From Nocardia lijiangensis NBRC 108240 (GTDB taxonomy: Bacteria; Actinomycetota; Actinomycetes; Mycobacteriales; Mycobacteriaceae): 64,000 nt of DNA. Position 1 is the stretch's first letter, and each line of letters begins with the position of its first letter. Shown here piece by piece: positions 7,500 through 16,433 of this stretch. Made by a program: the position numbers and the translations under genes. The DNA is taken from NCBI RefSeq assembly GCF_001613045.1, contig NZ_BDBP01000036.1:1-64000 (forward strand). The letters are read 5' to 3'. Below the pieces are notes generated by a model, which saw nothing but the letters and a program-made list of their open reading frames with translations, made no database searches and had not been told where the DNA came from.

Positions 7500-9737
7500 G
7501 TGACGAGCGTGTCGACCAAGGGGTACGAAGACGAACTGCGGTCCGAACGGGACTATGTGGCCGGGCTCTACGCGCGGCTCGACGCCGAGCGCGCGCGAGT
7601 GAAGCGCCGCTACAGCGCGGCGTTGCGGGGAAACGGCCAGACGCTCGTGGATCGGGACGTCGAGGTGCGTGCGCTGGCCAAAGAGGTGAAGCGCCTCGAC
7701 GTGGCGGACAACGGGCTGTGCTTCGGTCGGCTGGACACCCTGTCGGGCGAACATTCGTACATCGGCCGCATCGGGCTTTTCGACGAGGAGAACGAGTACG
7801 AACCGCTGTTGCTCGACTGGCGCGCGCCTGCGGCGCGACCGTTCTATGTCGCCACCGCAGCGTCGCCGGAGAACATGCGCCGCCGCCGCCAGTTCCACTC
7901 GCGCGGGCGTCGCGTGGTCGATTTCACCGACGAGGTCCTCGGTCGCCCCGGTGGCGACGAGCGAGGGGATGCGGCCCTGCTCGCGGCGGTCGACGCGCCG
8001 CGCGGTCCCGGGATGCGCGACATCGTCGCGACGATCCAGGCCGAACAAGATCGGATCATCCGGCTCGATCACCCCGGGGTGCTGGTGATCGAGGGTGGCC
8101 CGGGCACCGGGAAGACCGTCGTGGCGCTGCACCGCGTCGCGTACCTGCTCTACACCCAGCGGGAGCAGATGGAGCGGCACGGTGTGCTCGTGGTCGGACC
8201 CAACCCGGCGTTCCTGAACCACATCGGCCGCGTTCTGCCGTCGCTGGGCGAGTCCGACGTGGTGTTCACGACCACCGGCGACCTCGTGCCGGGTCTGCGC
8301 GTCACCGCCGAGGACACCCCGGAAGCCGCGCGGCTCAAGGGCTCACTGAAGATTCTGGACGTGCTCGCGGCGGCCGTCGCCGATCAGCAGCGGTTGCCGG
8401 AACGCCCGCTGCCGATCCAACTGTCGGACGTCACGGTGCGGATCGACGCCGAGACCGCGCAGTGGGCCAGGGAGGAGGCACGCGCGAGCGGGCTGCCGCA
8501 CAACGAGGCCCGCGCGGTGTTCAGTGAGATCGTCACGTACGTGCTCACCGAACGGGCGATCGCCCGGATCGGCCGGGGCTGGCTGACCCGGGCGGATCGC
8601 GAAGCATGGGAGCAGCTGCGGGCGGACCTGCTCGCCGAACTCGCAGAAGACGAGAAGTTCACCGCCGCGCTCGACGAACTCTGGCCGATCTCGACGCCGG
8701 AAACCCTGTTGGCATCGCTGTATTCGTCGCCCGAACGTCTACGTGCGGCAGGCGCGGACCAGGCGCTGCTGCGCGCCGACGGTGACGCCTGGACGGTGTC
8801 GGACGTGCCGCTGCTCGACGAACTGGTCGATCTGCTGGGCCGCGACAAGTCGGCCGACCGGACCGCCGAGCAGGAACACAAGCGGGAGGCCGCGTACGCG
8901 GCGGGCGTGCTCGACCTCATGATCAGCCGCGAGGACCTGATGGACGACGAGGACCACCTGCTCGCCCAGGACATGCTCTACGCCGAGGACCTGGCCGATC
9001 GCTTCGTCGAGCGCGACACCCGTGAACTCGTCGAACGCGCTGCCGCGGACCGGGACTGGACCTACCGGCACGTCGTGGTCGACGAAGCACAGGAACTGTC
9101 CGAAATGGACTGGCGGGTGCTGATGCGCCGCTGCCCGAGCCGATCCTTCACGGTGGTCGGCGATCTCGCCCAGCGCCGGTCGGCGGCCGGAGTGACATCG
9201 TGGGACACGATGCTGGAACCGTACGTGCCCGGCCGCTGGGTCTACCGGTCGCTGTCGGTGAACTACCGCACCCCGGCGGAGATCATGACCGTCGCCGCCG
9301 CGCTGCTCGCCGAGTTCGCGCCCGGTGTCCAGCCGCCGGAATCGGTCCGCGCGTGTGGCATCCAGCCCTGGTCCAGGCGGGTCGCCGAAGACGAATTACC
9401 GGCTGCCATAGAGGAATTCGTCCGAGACGAAGCCGAACGCGAAGGCACCAGCATCGTGATCGGTCCACCGGGTGTGCCGGGCACGGTGCCGGCGTCGGAG
9501 ACGAAGGGCCTCGAGTTCGACGCGGTCCTCGTCGTGGAACCGGAACGCATCCTCGCCGACGGCCCACGCGGCGCGGCCGAACTCTACGTCGCCCTCACCC
9601 GCGCCACCCAACGCCTCGGCATCCTCCACCACGGCCCAATGCCGCAGGTATTGACCGGACTCGCCGACGCCCGCGCGAGCGGGGAATCACCGGCAGGCGC
9701 AGCGACCGTCGTTCCGCGAAGTCATGCGGGCCGGTGA
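7500..9737 (+). CDS. helR: HelR-like RNA polymerase-associated ATPase (HelD family, UvrD/Rep superfamily)
   Basis: The protein has 745 aa from the GTG at 7500, which has a GAAGGA site 8 bases upstream; the GTG at 7494 is too close to it. An N-terminal coiled coil (about residues 10-45) precedes split UvrD-like ATPase domains: Walker A GGPGTGKT near 200, VVVDEAQELSEMDWR near 520, VVGDLAQRR, NYRTP, ETKGLEF and YVALTRATQR. The N-terminal helical arm without nuclease or DNA-repair domains is typical of HelD proteins, which pry RNA polymerase from DNA. The actinobacterial HelR branch displaces rifamycin-bound polymerase and gives tolerance. The RAE-like palindrome upstream supports HelR rather than another HelD paralogue. 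Confidence 0.82.
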   Translation: MTSVSTKGYEDELRSERDYVAGLYARLDAERARVKRRYSAALRGNGQTLVDRDVEVRALAKEVKRLDVADNGLCFGRLDTLSGEHSYIGRIGLFDEENEYEPLLLDWRAPAARPFYVATAASPENMRRRRQFHSRGRRVVDFTDEVLGRPGGDERGDAALLAAVDAPRGPGMRDIVATIQAEQDRIIRLDHPGVLVIEGGPGTGKTVVALHRVAYLLYTQREQMERHGVLVVGPNPAFLNHIGRVLPSLGESDVVFTTTGDLVPGLRVTAEDTPEAARLKGSLKILDVLAAAVADQQRLPERPLPIQLSDVTVRIDAETAQWAREEARASGLPHNEARAVFSEIVTYVLTERAIARIGRGWLTRADREAWEQLRADLLAELAEDEKFTAALDELWPISTPETLLASLYSSPERLRAAGADQALLRADGDAWTVSDVPLLDELVDLLGRDKSADRTAEQEHKREAAYAAGVLDLMISREDLMDDEDHLLAQDMLYAEDLADRFVERDTRELVERAAADRDWTYRHVVVDEAQELSEMDWRVLMRRCPSRSFTVVGDLAQRRSAAGVTSWDTMLEPYVPGRWVYRSLSVNYRTPAEIMTVAAALLAEFAPGVQPPESVRACGIQPWSRRVAEDELPAAIEEFVRDEAEREGTSIVIGPPGVPGTVPASETKGLEFDAVLVVEPERILADGPRGAAELYVALTRATQRLGILHHGPMPQVLTGLADARASGESPAGAATVVPRSHAGR

Positions 9738-9758
9738 TGTTGCGGTATCGCGTCCGAG
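9730..9758 (+). repeat. Weak partial copy of the dispersed repeat
   Basis: GCCGGTGATGTTGCGGTAT followed by CGCGTCCG matches the left two-thirds of the repeat family (CTGGTGACGTAGCGGTATT ... CCGTGC) with several changes, and spans the stop codon of the HelR-like gene. It keeps the common orientation. The match is short, so it may be coincidence. Confidence 0.3.
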
Positions 9759-9828
9759 GTCGATCCTGTCGACAACCTTGTCTGCTTCCCGCCAGCACGG
9801 GAACTTCAGCATTTCTACCGTCGTCGCC

Positions 9829-11052
9829 GTGGACACAGACCTCCTTCCAGCCCCTCGTGTCGCCGTACTTCACGCACCTGTCGTGGGGTTCATGACGCTC
9901 GCCGCTGCCCTCGGTACTGCCAGCATCTATCCACTGCAACCGGCGATCGCGGACGTGGCCGGGTCGCTGCACGCCTCGACAGCGCAGATCGGGTCGGCTC
10001 TCGCCTGCGGGCCGATCGGTTACCTGGCAGGTCTAGCCCTGCTGGTCCCGCTCGTGGACCGCTTCGCGCCCAGGTCCGTGCTGTCGACGCAGTTCGGCGC
10101 TCTCGCCGCCGCCTTGGCCCTCACTGCCGGTGTCGGCTCCACGTGGCTGCTCGGCCTCGGCCTCGGCCTGGCCGGGGCAGGGTCCTCGGTCGGGGCGCAA
10201 CTGAGTTCGATTGCAGGACGTTTCACTGCGCCCCGGCGGCGTGCCACGATCCTGGGGGTGGTGACTGCGGGGATTTCCGCGGGAATTCTGGTGGGCCGGA
10301 TCGGTGGCGGCTGGCTGACCAACCTCATCGGCTGGCGCGGAACGCTTCTCGTCTTCGCGGTCGCGTGCGCCGTCGTCGCTCTCGCAGCCCGCCTTGTGTT
10401 GCCCGCCACGGCCGGGAGCGCCAGGTCCGGTTACCTGGCGACGCTGCGGAAACTCCCGCAGCTCTACCTCCGCTTCCCGCTGCTGCGGCTGGCAGCGGGT
10501 CGTGGCGCCCTCTGGTTCTTCGCGTTCTGTGCCGTGTGGGCGGGCATTGCGGTCGCGCTGTCGCAGCCACCGTTCTCGTATTCACCCGAACGTATTGGGG
10601 CATACGCGGGAGCCGGACTGCTGGGCATCGTCGCCACCCGGGTCGCCGGTGTCTGGACCGACCGCGTCGGTGCGCGGCGAGTGATTCTGGCGGGGCTCGC
10701 GCTTGCGGCCGCGGCGGCGGTGGTACTCGGCACCTGCCTGTCGAATACAGCCGTCACCCTGGTCTGTCTCGGCCTGTTCGACGGCGGGCTGTTCGCAGCC
10801 CAAGTGGCAAACCAAAGTACCGTTCTCGCCATCGATCCAGCGGCTCCCGCGCGGTTCAACAGTGCCTATATGCTCGTCTATTTCGTCGGTGGCAGCCTCG
10901 GCACCGCATTCGGTGCGGCTGCCGTCGGCTGGTTCGGATGGCCCACGACCGCCATCGTCACCGCCGGCGCGATCATCGTGGCCGCAGTGATCACCATGAC
11001 CGCTCGCGAGACACAGATCCGCCGCGTGACGCCCGGTTCAGCCGAGTGCTGA
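9829..11052 (+). CDS. MFS transporter, 12-helix drug-efflux type
   Basis: The protein has about 407 aa from a GTG at 9829. Longer in-frame extension back to 9724 is possible but overlaps the HelR-like gene and encodes an unlikely hydrophilic leader. About twelve membrane spans are visible. The segment YPLQPAIADVAGSL after helix 1 and WLTNLIGWRGTL in the loop around helix 6 are typical of the bacterial DHA1 sugar/drug efflux branch. GVWTDRVGARR is the loop 8-9 motif equivalent to the MFS loop 2-3 signature. It may export a toxic compound and could be co-transcribed with the HelR-like gene. Its 3' end overlaps the convergent dioxygenase gene by 15 bases. Confidence 0.8.
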   Translation: MDTDLLPAPRVAVLHAPVVGFMTLAAALGTASIYPLQPAIADVAGSLHASTAQIGSALACGPIGYLAGLALLVPLVDRFAPRSVLSTQFGALAAALALTAGVGSTWLLGLGLGLAGAGSSVGAQLSSIAGRFTAPRRRATILGVVTAGISAGILVGRIGGGWLTNLIGWRGTLLVFAVACAVVALAARLVLPATAGSARSGYLATLRKLPQLYLRFPLLRLAAGRGALWFFAFCAVWAGIAVALSQPPFSYSPERIGAYAGAGLLGIVATRVAGVWTDRVGARRVILAGLALAAAAAVVLGTCLSNTAVTLVCLGLFDGGLFAAQVANQSTVLAIDPAAPARFNSAYMLVYFVGGSLGTAFGAAAVGWFGWPTTAIVTAGAIIVAAVITMTARETQIRRVTPGSAEC

Positions 11053-12027
11053 ACCGGAGTGCACGGCCGGGAACCCGCTTCCGGCAGCACCGCCCGACAC
11101 GCTCTGAGCAATGTGGTGGGCGCCGGTCATCAGCGCGGCGAGATCCTCGGGGTGGAGGAACGACGGGGGAGGCGGTGGGCCCCAGTCGAACAGTCCCTTG
11201 GCGCCCTCGAACACTTCTGGTGTCCAGAGCTGGTCGTCGACGATGCAGTCCATGTCGGCGTAATACTCGGAAAAGTTCCCGGCCGGATCCTTCAGGTACC
11301 AGAAGAAATTCGATCCGGCGTGATGACGGCCCAGGCCCCAGACGTGCCGTTCGGGATTGTCCTCCAGCATGGCGGTGGCGCCGCGGCCGACGTCGTCGAT
11401 GTCATCGACCTGCCAGGAGGTGTGATGCAGGAAGTTCACCGGCGCCCGCAACACCAGCACGTTGTGGTGATCGGTGGAGCAGCGCAGGAACGCTCCGGCA
11501 CCCTGGATCTCGTCGGAGAGCTTGAATCCCAGCCCGTCGACGAAGAACCGGCGGGTGGCCTCGTAGTCGACCGACCCCACCACCGCGTGGCCGAGTTTGC
11601 GCGGGCGCACCGGATCCTCGCGCAGCACACCGGGCGAGCGGGTGCCGTGGCGTTCGAGGCGGCCGGGGCCGTTGTACGGAGTGGCGGGTGTCTCGGTCTG
11701 GATCAGCCGGTCGGCGACGCGTATGACCGCACGGAAGCCCGCGATGGGTTCCTGCGTCGCCACGGAATCCGCTGTCCGTTCCGCAGGCAGGCCCAGCGCA
11801 TTCAGACGCGCGGCAGCGGCGTCGAGATCGTCGGGATCGTCTGCGCCGATGACAATTTCGACGAGCCTGCGTGCTGGTGCATGCACCAGGCGCAGCTGGT
11901 TGCCTCCGTCGCGGGTGCCCAGCCAGCCGTCGGCCTCGGGGGACAGTCCGAATTCGGTGTAGTAGTCGCGTGTCGCGGTCGGGTCGGGTACCCCGATCGT
12001 GACTGATGACAGTCGGTGTAACGGCAT
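11038..12027 (-). CDS. Type I extradiol (catechol 2,3-type) dioxygenase, two-domain VOC protein
   Basis: The protein has 329 aa from the ATG at 12027, preceded by GAGGAG at a good distance. Two VOC modules are visible. The C-terminal one keeps an iron-ligand set: His in RKLGHAVVGSVDY, His in FLHHTSWQVDD, and Glu in NFSEYYADMD. HHAGSNFFWYLKDPAG precedes the last ligand as in extradiol ring-cleavage enzymes. These cut a catechol-type ring next to the hydroxyls using Fe(II) and O2. It follows the FAH-family gene by 29 bases on the same strand, so ring fission and hydrolysis of the fission product are probably co-expressed. The C-terminal tail after residue 300 is low-complexity and unusual. Confidence 0.85.
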   Translation of the reverse strand: MPLHRLSSVTIGVPDPTATRDYYTEFGLSPEADGWLGTRDGGNQLRLVHAPARRLVEIVIGADDPDDLDAAAARLNALGLPAERTADSVATQEPIAGFRAVIRVADRLIQTETPATPYNGPGRLERHGTRSPGVLREDPVRPRKLGHAVVGSVDYEATRRFFVDGLGFKLSDEIQGAGAFLRCSTDHHNVLVLRAPVNFLHHTSWQVDDIDDVGRGATAMLEDNPERHVWGLGRHHAGSNFFWYLKDPAGNFSEYYADMDCIVDDQLWTPEVFEGAKGLFDWGPPPPPSFLHPEDLAALMTGAHHIAQSVSGGAAGSGFPAVHSGSALG

Positions 12028-12056
12028 TGCCGGCTCCTCGAAGTACGTTGTGCGGG

Positions 12057-12908
12057 TCAGCAATCGGTGACCATCAGGTGTCGCATCTCGCCGATGCCGC
12101 GGACATAACTGACCAATTCGTCACCGGGAGCGAGGAATCGCTGCGGAGTGCGTCCGATGCCGACGCCCTCCGGGGTACCGGTGAAGATGACATCGCCGGG
12201 CAGCAGCGGCGTGATCGCCGACAGCCTCGCGATGAGTTCGGGAACGGGGAAGATCATGTCGGAGGTCTTCCCCTTCTGCATCTGCTCGCCGTTGATCAGG
12301 CAGCCCAGTTCGAGATCGTCGGGGTTGTCGAACTCGTCCGGGGTGACCAGCAACGGCCCGATGGGGCCGAAGCCCGGGAAGGACTTGCCCATGCTGAACT
12401 GTGGTGCGGGACCGACGCGCTGCCGATCGCGTTCGGAAATATCCTGTCCCACAGAGATTCCGGCTACATAGCTCCACGCATCTTCGGCCGTGACACGGTA
12501 TGCGCGGCGGCCGACGACCACCACGAGTTCGACCTCCCAGTCGACGTGGCCGGGTGGCAGCGTGACGGTGCCGTACGGCCCGGCCAGCGATGACTGGAAC
12601 TTGGTGAACACCGGCGGCTGCGCCGGGATCGAAAAGTTCGACTCCGCAGCGTGATCGGCGTAGTTCAGGCCGATGGCGAACACCTGCCGCGGCCACGGGG
12701 ATGGGTTACCGAATTCGGCGCGCTCGATGTCGGCCAGTGGTGTCCCCTCGCTGTCGAGACTCGTTGCCATCTCCAGCAACTCGTCCCACCGCTGGTAGGC
12801 GTCCTGGATTCGTTCGCTGAACCTGCCACCGCCGGCTCGCTCGATGTCCACCACCGTGCCGGAGGTGGTGACGAGTGATAGTCGACCGGAGATATTGGCG
12901 AAACGCAC
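12057..12908 (-). CDS. Fumarylacetoacetate hydrolase-family enzyme
   Basis: The protein has 283 aa from the GTG at 12908, supported by a GGGAG site. The FAH fold is evident: GLNYADHAAES near residue 85, PPVFTKFQSSLAGP, and metal ligands in VDWEVELVVVVGR and QDISERDRQ. KSFPGFGPIGP is followed by FTGTPEGVGIGR, the family's glycine-rich substrate loop. Members hydrolyse or decarboxylate ring-fission products in aromatic degradation (fumarylpyruvate, acylpyruvate, HHDD). It is the first gene of a two-gene unit with the extradiol dioxygenase and is divergent from the monooxygenase operon starting at 13147. Confidence 0.88.
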   Translation of the reverse strand: MRFANISGRLSLVTTSGTVVDIERAGGGRFSERIQDAYQRWDELLEMATSLDSEGTPLADIERAEFGNPSPWPRQVFAIGLNYADHAAESNFSIPAQPPVFTKFQSSLAGPYGTVTLPPGHVDWEVELVVVVGRRAYRVTAEDAWSYVAGISVGQDISERDRQRVGPAPQFSMGKSFPGFGPIGPLLVTPDEFDNPDDLELGCLINGEQMQKGKTSDMIFPVPELIARLSAITPLLPGDVIFTGTPEGVGIGRTPQRFLAPGDELVSYVRGIGEMRHLMVTDC

Positions 12909-12962
12909 GATGCGTACTCCCTGATTCGGAGGGGCATAACCCGCCCTGGAAATGGACCGGTG

Positions 12963-12974
12963 ACTTTCGAAAGT
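12963..12974. promoter_or_regulatory. Perfect 12-bp palindrome in the divergent catabolic promoter region
   Basis: ACTTTCGAAAGT is a perfect palindrome in the 238-base gap between the FAH/dioxygenase unit and the monooxygenase operon. Further right, GTATCCG (near 13016) and CGGATAAC (near 13084) look like inverted relatives of one another. Either could be bound by the AraC-type regulator encoded at 17390 or by another factor. Binding is not shown by sequence alone. Confidence 0.35.
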
Positions 12975-13146
12975 AGTCGGACACATTTGTCGTCGTTGTC
13001 CGCTGCCGACGTCGGGTATCCGTTTCCGGCAACGCGTTTCGTGCGGAAACCGATTGCCCGGAGCGGATGGTCGCCGCCGAATCCGGATAACGCGAGTTCC
13101 CTGCCGCTCCTATCGTTCCGGTGAAATCGGCGTTCAGGAGGCGAAT

Positions 13147-14274
13147 ATGGACAACTTCGGCAGTACGCGGTCGGCAATGATCGTCGGCGCGGGTGTCGCC
13201 GGCCTGACGGCGGCGACCGCCCTTGCACGCAAGGGGTGGCAGGTCGAGATAGCCGAAGCCAGTCCGTACCGAGCGACTGCCGGCTGGGGCCTGTGCCTGA
13301 CCGGTCCATCCCTGCGCGCTCTCGATGTGCTCGGCCTGGCGGACGCGTGCTCGGCCGCGGGTTACGGGATGAGCGTGATCACCCACGTGGACGTCGACGG
13401 CACACCGAGCGACCAGGTGGATCTGCCGCGGCTGATCGGCGCGCAGCGTCCGGCGATGGTCGGCATCGCCCGCCCCGAGCTGCACCGCATCTTGCACGCG
13501 GAGGCCGAGCGGTGCGGGGTGGTGGTTCGTAACGGCCTGACCGTCACCGCGGTCGACCAGCAAGGAGATCTGGTCGACGTGCGGTTGTCGGACGGCACCG
13601 ACCGGCAGGTCACCCTTCTGGTGGGCGCGGACGGGATCCGCTCGTCGGTGCGGGACCTGATGGGCCTCGAGACGCCGGTCGACTACCTCGGACAGATGGT
13701 GTGGCGGGCCCTGGTGCCGCGCCCGGAGTGGGCCACGGGCATCCATCAGTTCGCTGGCAAGGTCAACACGGCCGGACTCGTACCCATCTCGAGCAACCGC
13801 GCCTATGTGTTCCTGACCGAGAACGGGGTGCCGCCGAATGTTTTGCCCGATTCCGAGCTCGCCTCGCGGCTGGCCGATCTGCTGACGGCCTTCCCGGGCC
13901 GTGTGACCGAGATCCGCCCGCTGGTGTCGGCCTCCGGCTCGGTGGTGCGCCGTCCGGTCCACACCGCCTTCCTGACCGGCGCCTGGAACCGCGGAAACTG
14001 CGTCGTCATCGGCGATGCCGCACACGCACCGGCCCCGCAGATGGCCAGCGGCGCAGCTTTGGCGATCGAGGACGGGCTCGTCCTGGCCGAGGAGCTGGAG
14101 CGCCACGAGACGGTCGGCACCGGTATCGAGGCGTTCGTCGAACGACGCGCACAGCGGTGCCGCACGCTCGTGGCGACCTCGGTGACGATCGCCGGCTTGG
14201 AACAGGCGCAACGCCACAGCGAGGCGTATCCGCTGGTCGATGCCTGCCATCGGCAGATGGCCCAGCCCGTCTAG
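13147..14274 (+). CDS. FAD-dependent monooxygenase (salicylate/6-hydroxynicotinate hydroxylase type)
   Basis: The protein has 375 aa from the ATG at 13147, preceded by CAGGAGGCG. It carries GAGVAGL near residue 14, LVGADGIRSSVRDL near 160, and GDAAHAPAPQMASGAALAIEDG near 290, the three FAD/NAD(P)H motifs of single-component flavin hydroxylases. The short form without a thioredoxin-like tail resembles salicylate or 6-hydroxynicotinate 3-monooxygenases. It opens a tight operon with a C-C hydrolase, VOC dioxygenase, lipocalin-like and cupin genes. The likely role is ring hydroxylation to make the substrate for cleavage. The actual substrate is not deducible. Confidence 0.88.
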   Translation: MDNFGSTRSAMIVGAGVAGLTAATALARKGWQVEIAEASPYRATAGWGLCLTGPSLRALDVLGLADACSAAGYGMSVITHVDVDGTPSDQVDLPRLIGAQRPAMVGIARPELHRILHAEAERCGVVVRNGLTVTAVDQQGDLVDVRLSDGTDRQVTLLVGADGIRSSVRDLMGLETPVDYLGQMVWRALVPRPEWATGIHQFAGKVNTAGLVPISSNRAYVFLTENGVPPNVLPDSELASRLADLLTAFPGRVTEIRPLVSASGSVVRRPVHTAFLTGAWNRGNCVVIGDAAHAPAPQMASGAALAIEDGLVLAEELERHETVGTGIEAFVERRAQRCRTLVATSVTIAGLEQAQRHSEAYPLVDACHRQMAQPV

Positions 14275-14328
14275 CCCACCGGCCGACGCGTCGGCGACCC
14301 GTCGTCTACCAATGGATGAGGAGACACA

Positions 14329-15447
14329 ATGTCCGTGACAACGACCCGAACCCTGTCCGAGGCGCAGCAGTGGCTGCGCGAACACCTCGAGCAACGGCGG
14401 AACCCGTTCAACGCCATCGATCATGATGCCGCCGCGCGGCACATCGAAACGCTCCCCGGCATCGATCCTGAGTCCTGGGCCGGGCACTGGCTGGCCGGAG
14501 CGGAGGATTTCGCCAACCGGGCGCAGCGCGCCGAGGACAACGGCGACCGCGAGCAAGCGCTGGAGAACTGGTGGCAGGCATACCAATTCGCGTTCCTCGG
14601 CCGCTACCCCGCCCCGCTGCACCCGGCCAAGCTCCACGCCTACGAGCGGGCCGTCGAGTACTTCGGCCGGGTATCCGCGCTGGAGCACACACCTGTCCAG
14701 CACATCGAGGTGCCGTTCGACGGGCGTGCCGGAGAAGGTGACGTGCTCCGGTTCTTCGTGGCGCGCCCGCCCGGGGCAGCGGTGCGCCCGCCAGTGGTCC
14801 TGATGTGGGGCGGGATCGATGTGTGGAAGGAAGAAACCTACGCACGCGGCCGGATGCTCCGCGAGCGCGGATTCGTTACCGTGCACATCGACAAACCCGG
14901 GGTGGGGCAATCGCCGGTGCGCGCGGGCCGTGACGCCGAACGGCAGTGGGATCCCGTCTTCGCCTGGCTGCGCGAGCAGGCGGACCTGGACTCCGAACGG
15001 GTAGCGGCCCTGGGGCTTTCGTTCGGCGGCTACTGGGCCATGAAGCTTGCCCACACCCATCGCGAACAGCTGGCCGCCGCCGTCAACTGGGGCGGCGGCA
15101 TCCATCTGACGTTCCAGCCCGAATGGCAGGAGCGCAGCCGTAACGCCTCGTCCTATCTGATGGACCTGATGCCGGCGCGGGCACGTATCTTCGGTGGCAA
15201 CACATTCGAGGACTACCTCGCCCGCTGCCCGGAGCTGTCCCTGCTCGACCAGGGCGTCCTGGACCGGCCGTCCTGCCCACTGCTGTTGGTCAACGGCAAG
15301 GACGATCTCCAAAATGCCTCGGCGGACCTGTATTTGGCGCTCGAACACGGGGACCCGAAAACGGCCCGGATGTTCCCCGGCGGCCACATGGGCCGGGGCC
15401 CGGTGCTGGAAACCGTCGTCGACTGGCTGACCGAGCGACTCAACTGA
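14329..15447 (+). CDS. Alpha/beta hydrolase of the pseudooxynicotine C-C hydrolase/FrsA-like type
   Basis: The protein has 372 aa. A helical N-terminal cap of about 130 residues (ALENWWQAYQFAFLGRYP) precedes the alpha/beta fold. The nucleophile elbow is GLSFGGY, with acid NGKDD and histidine GGHMGRG near the C-terminus. The oxyanion region is MWGGIDVWKEE. This arrangement matches the 2,6-dihydroxypseudooxynicotine hydrolase group, which cleaves the C-C bond between an aromatic ring and an acyl side chain, and also DUF1100-type esterases. It sits 54 bases after the monooxygenase and 22 before a ring-cleavage dioxygenase. Acyl side-chain removal from a hydroxylated aryl ketone is therefore a reasonable inference. 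Confidence 0.8.
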   Translation: MSVTTTRTLSEAQQWLREHLEQRRNPFNAIDHDAAARHIETLPGIDPESWAGHWLAGAEDFANRAQRAEDNGDREQALENWWQAYQFAFLGRYPAPLHPAKLHAYERAVEYFGRVSALEHTPVQHIEVPFDGRAGEGDVLRFFVARPPGAAVRPPVVLMWGGIDVWKEETYARGRMLRERGFVTVHIDKPGVGQSPVRAGRDAERQWDPVFAWLREQADLDSERVAALGLSFGGYWAMKLAHTHREQLAAAVNWGGGIHLTFQPEWQERSRNASSYLMDLMPARARIFGGNTFEDYLARCPELSLLDQGVLDRPSCPLLLVNGKDDLQNASADLYLALEHGDPKTARMFPGGHMGRGPVLETVVDWLTERLN

Positions 15448-15469
15448 CCGACTCATCGAGGAGTACACC

Positions 15470-16411
15470 GTGAGAAACACCAGCTTGATCACCCATCTGC
15501 GGCACGTCGACATCGCTATGCCGAACTTCGCCGAACAGCGGCGGTTCTACACCGAGCTGTGGGGTTTGACCGAAACCGCCAGTGACACAGGCGTTTCCTT
15601 CCTAGCGGCCGAGGGCTCACCGGAGCAATACGTGGTGCGACTGCGTCGGGACGCCCAGAAACGCACCGATCTCCTGGCCTTCGGCGCCGCCGCCGCGCCC
15701 GATGTCGACATCCTTGCCGCGCAGTTGATCTCGCAGGGTGTGCAGCTGGTGCACGAACCGAAGATGCTGGACACCCCCGGCGGCGGTTACGCGGTCCGCT
15801 TCTTCGACAACGAGGGTCGCGTCGTGGAGGTCTCCGCCGATGTCACCCCGCGGCGGCACCGCAAGATCGAGGCCCGCGAGCCCGTTCCGGTCCGGCTGTC
15901 CCACGTCCTGATGAACTCACCCACCCCTGAGGCAACGGTGGCCTGGTATATCGAGCATCTGGGCTTCCGCCTCTCGGACACCATGTGCCTGGGCAGTGAC
16001 CGCGAGATCATGTGGTTCCTGCGGTGCAACAACTTTCACCACAGCTTCGGCATCGTGCGCGGACCGCACGCGGCGTTCCACCATGCCTCCTTCGAGATGC
16101 GTGGCATCGACGAGTACATGCGCGGCACCGGCCGAATGCGACGGCTGGGGATCGAGCGCCTGTGGGGACCGGGCAGGCACCGGGCCGGTGACAACTCCTT
16201 CAGCTACTACCTCGACCCGGCAGGCAACACCGTGGAGTACACGACCGAGCTGGAGATCCTGGACGAGGACACCTGGCACCCGCACATCTACGACCTGCGC
16301 GACCCCGTCAACGCGGATCAGTGGGGCACGGCCGACGACATGGACGAGTTCATCGCGGCCAAGTCCCACAACGACATCGACCCCGGGCTGTTCGTCGCCC
16401 CGCCGCTGTGA
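15470..16411 (+). CDS. VOC-family extradiol dioxygenase, second copy
   Basis: The protein has 313 aa with a GTG start behind GAGGAG. Two VOC modules are visible: ITHLRHVDIAMPNF opens the first, and VRLSHVLMNSPTPEATVAWY opens the second. Putative metal ligands in the second are His of LSHVLMN, His of FHHASFEM and Glu of VEYTTELE, with RHRAGDNSFSYYLDPAG preceding the glutamate. It is clearly related to, but diverged from, the protein encoded at 11038. The first module keeps H-V-D but not a full ligand set. It probably cleaves the ring of the product made by the two preceding gene products. Confidence 0.8.
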   Translation: MRNTSLITHLRHVDIAMPNFAEQRRFYTELWGLTETASDTGVSFLAAEGSPEQYVVRLRRDAQKRTDLLAFGAAAAPDVDILAAQLISQGVQLVHEPKMLDTPGGGYAVRFFDNEGRVVEVSADVTPRRHRKIEAREPVPVRLSHVLMNSPTPEATVAWYIEHLGFRLSDTMCLGSDREIMWFLRCNNFHHSFGIVRGPHAAFHHASFEMRGIDEYMRGTGRMRRLGIERLWGPGRHRAGDNSFSYYLDPAGNTVEYTTELEILDEDTWHPHIYDLRDPVNADQWGTADDMDEFIAAKSHNDIDPGLFVAPPL

Positions 16412-16433
16412 TTCGCACGGAAAGGGATCTCTC

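Noticed and set aside
12706-15513. A 935-codon minus-strand open frame across the monooxygenase and hydrolase genes
   Set aside because: A product of high GC: its composition is Arg/Gly/Val-rich without motifs, while the plus strand encodes complete enzymes.
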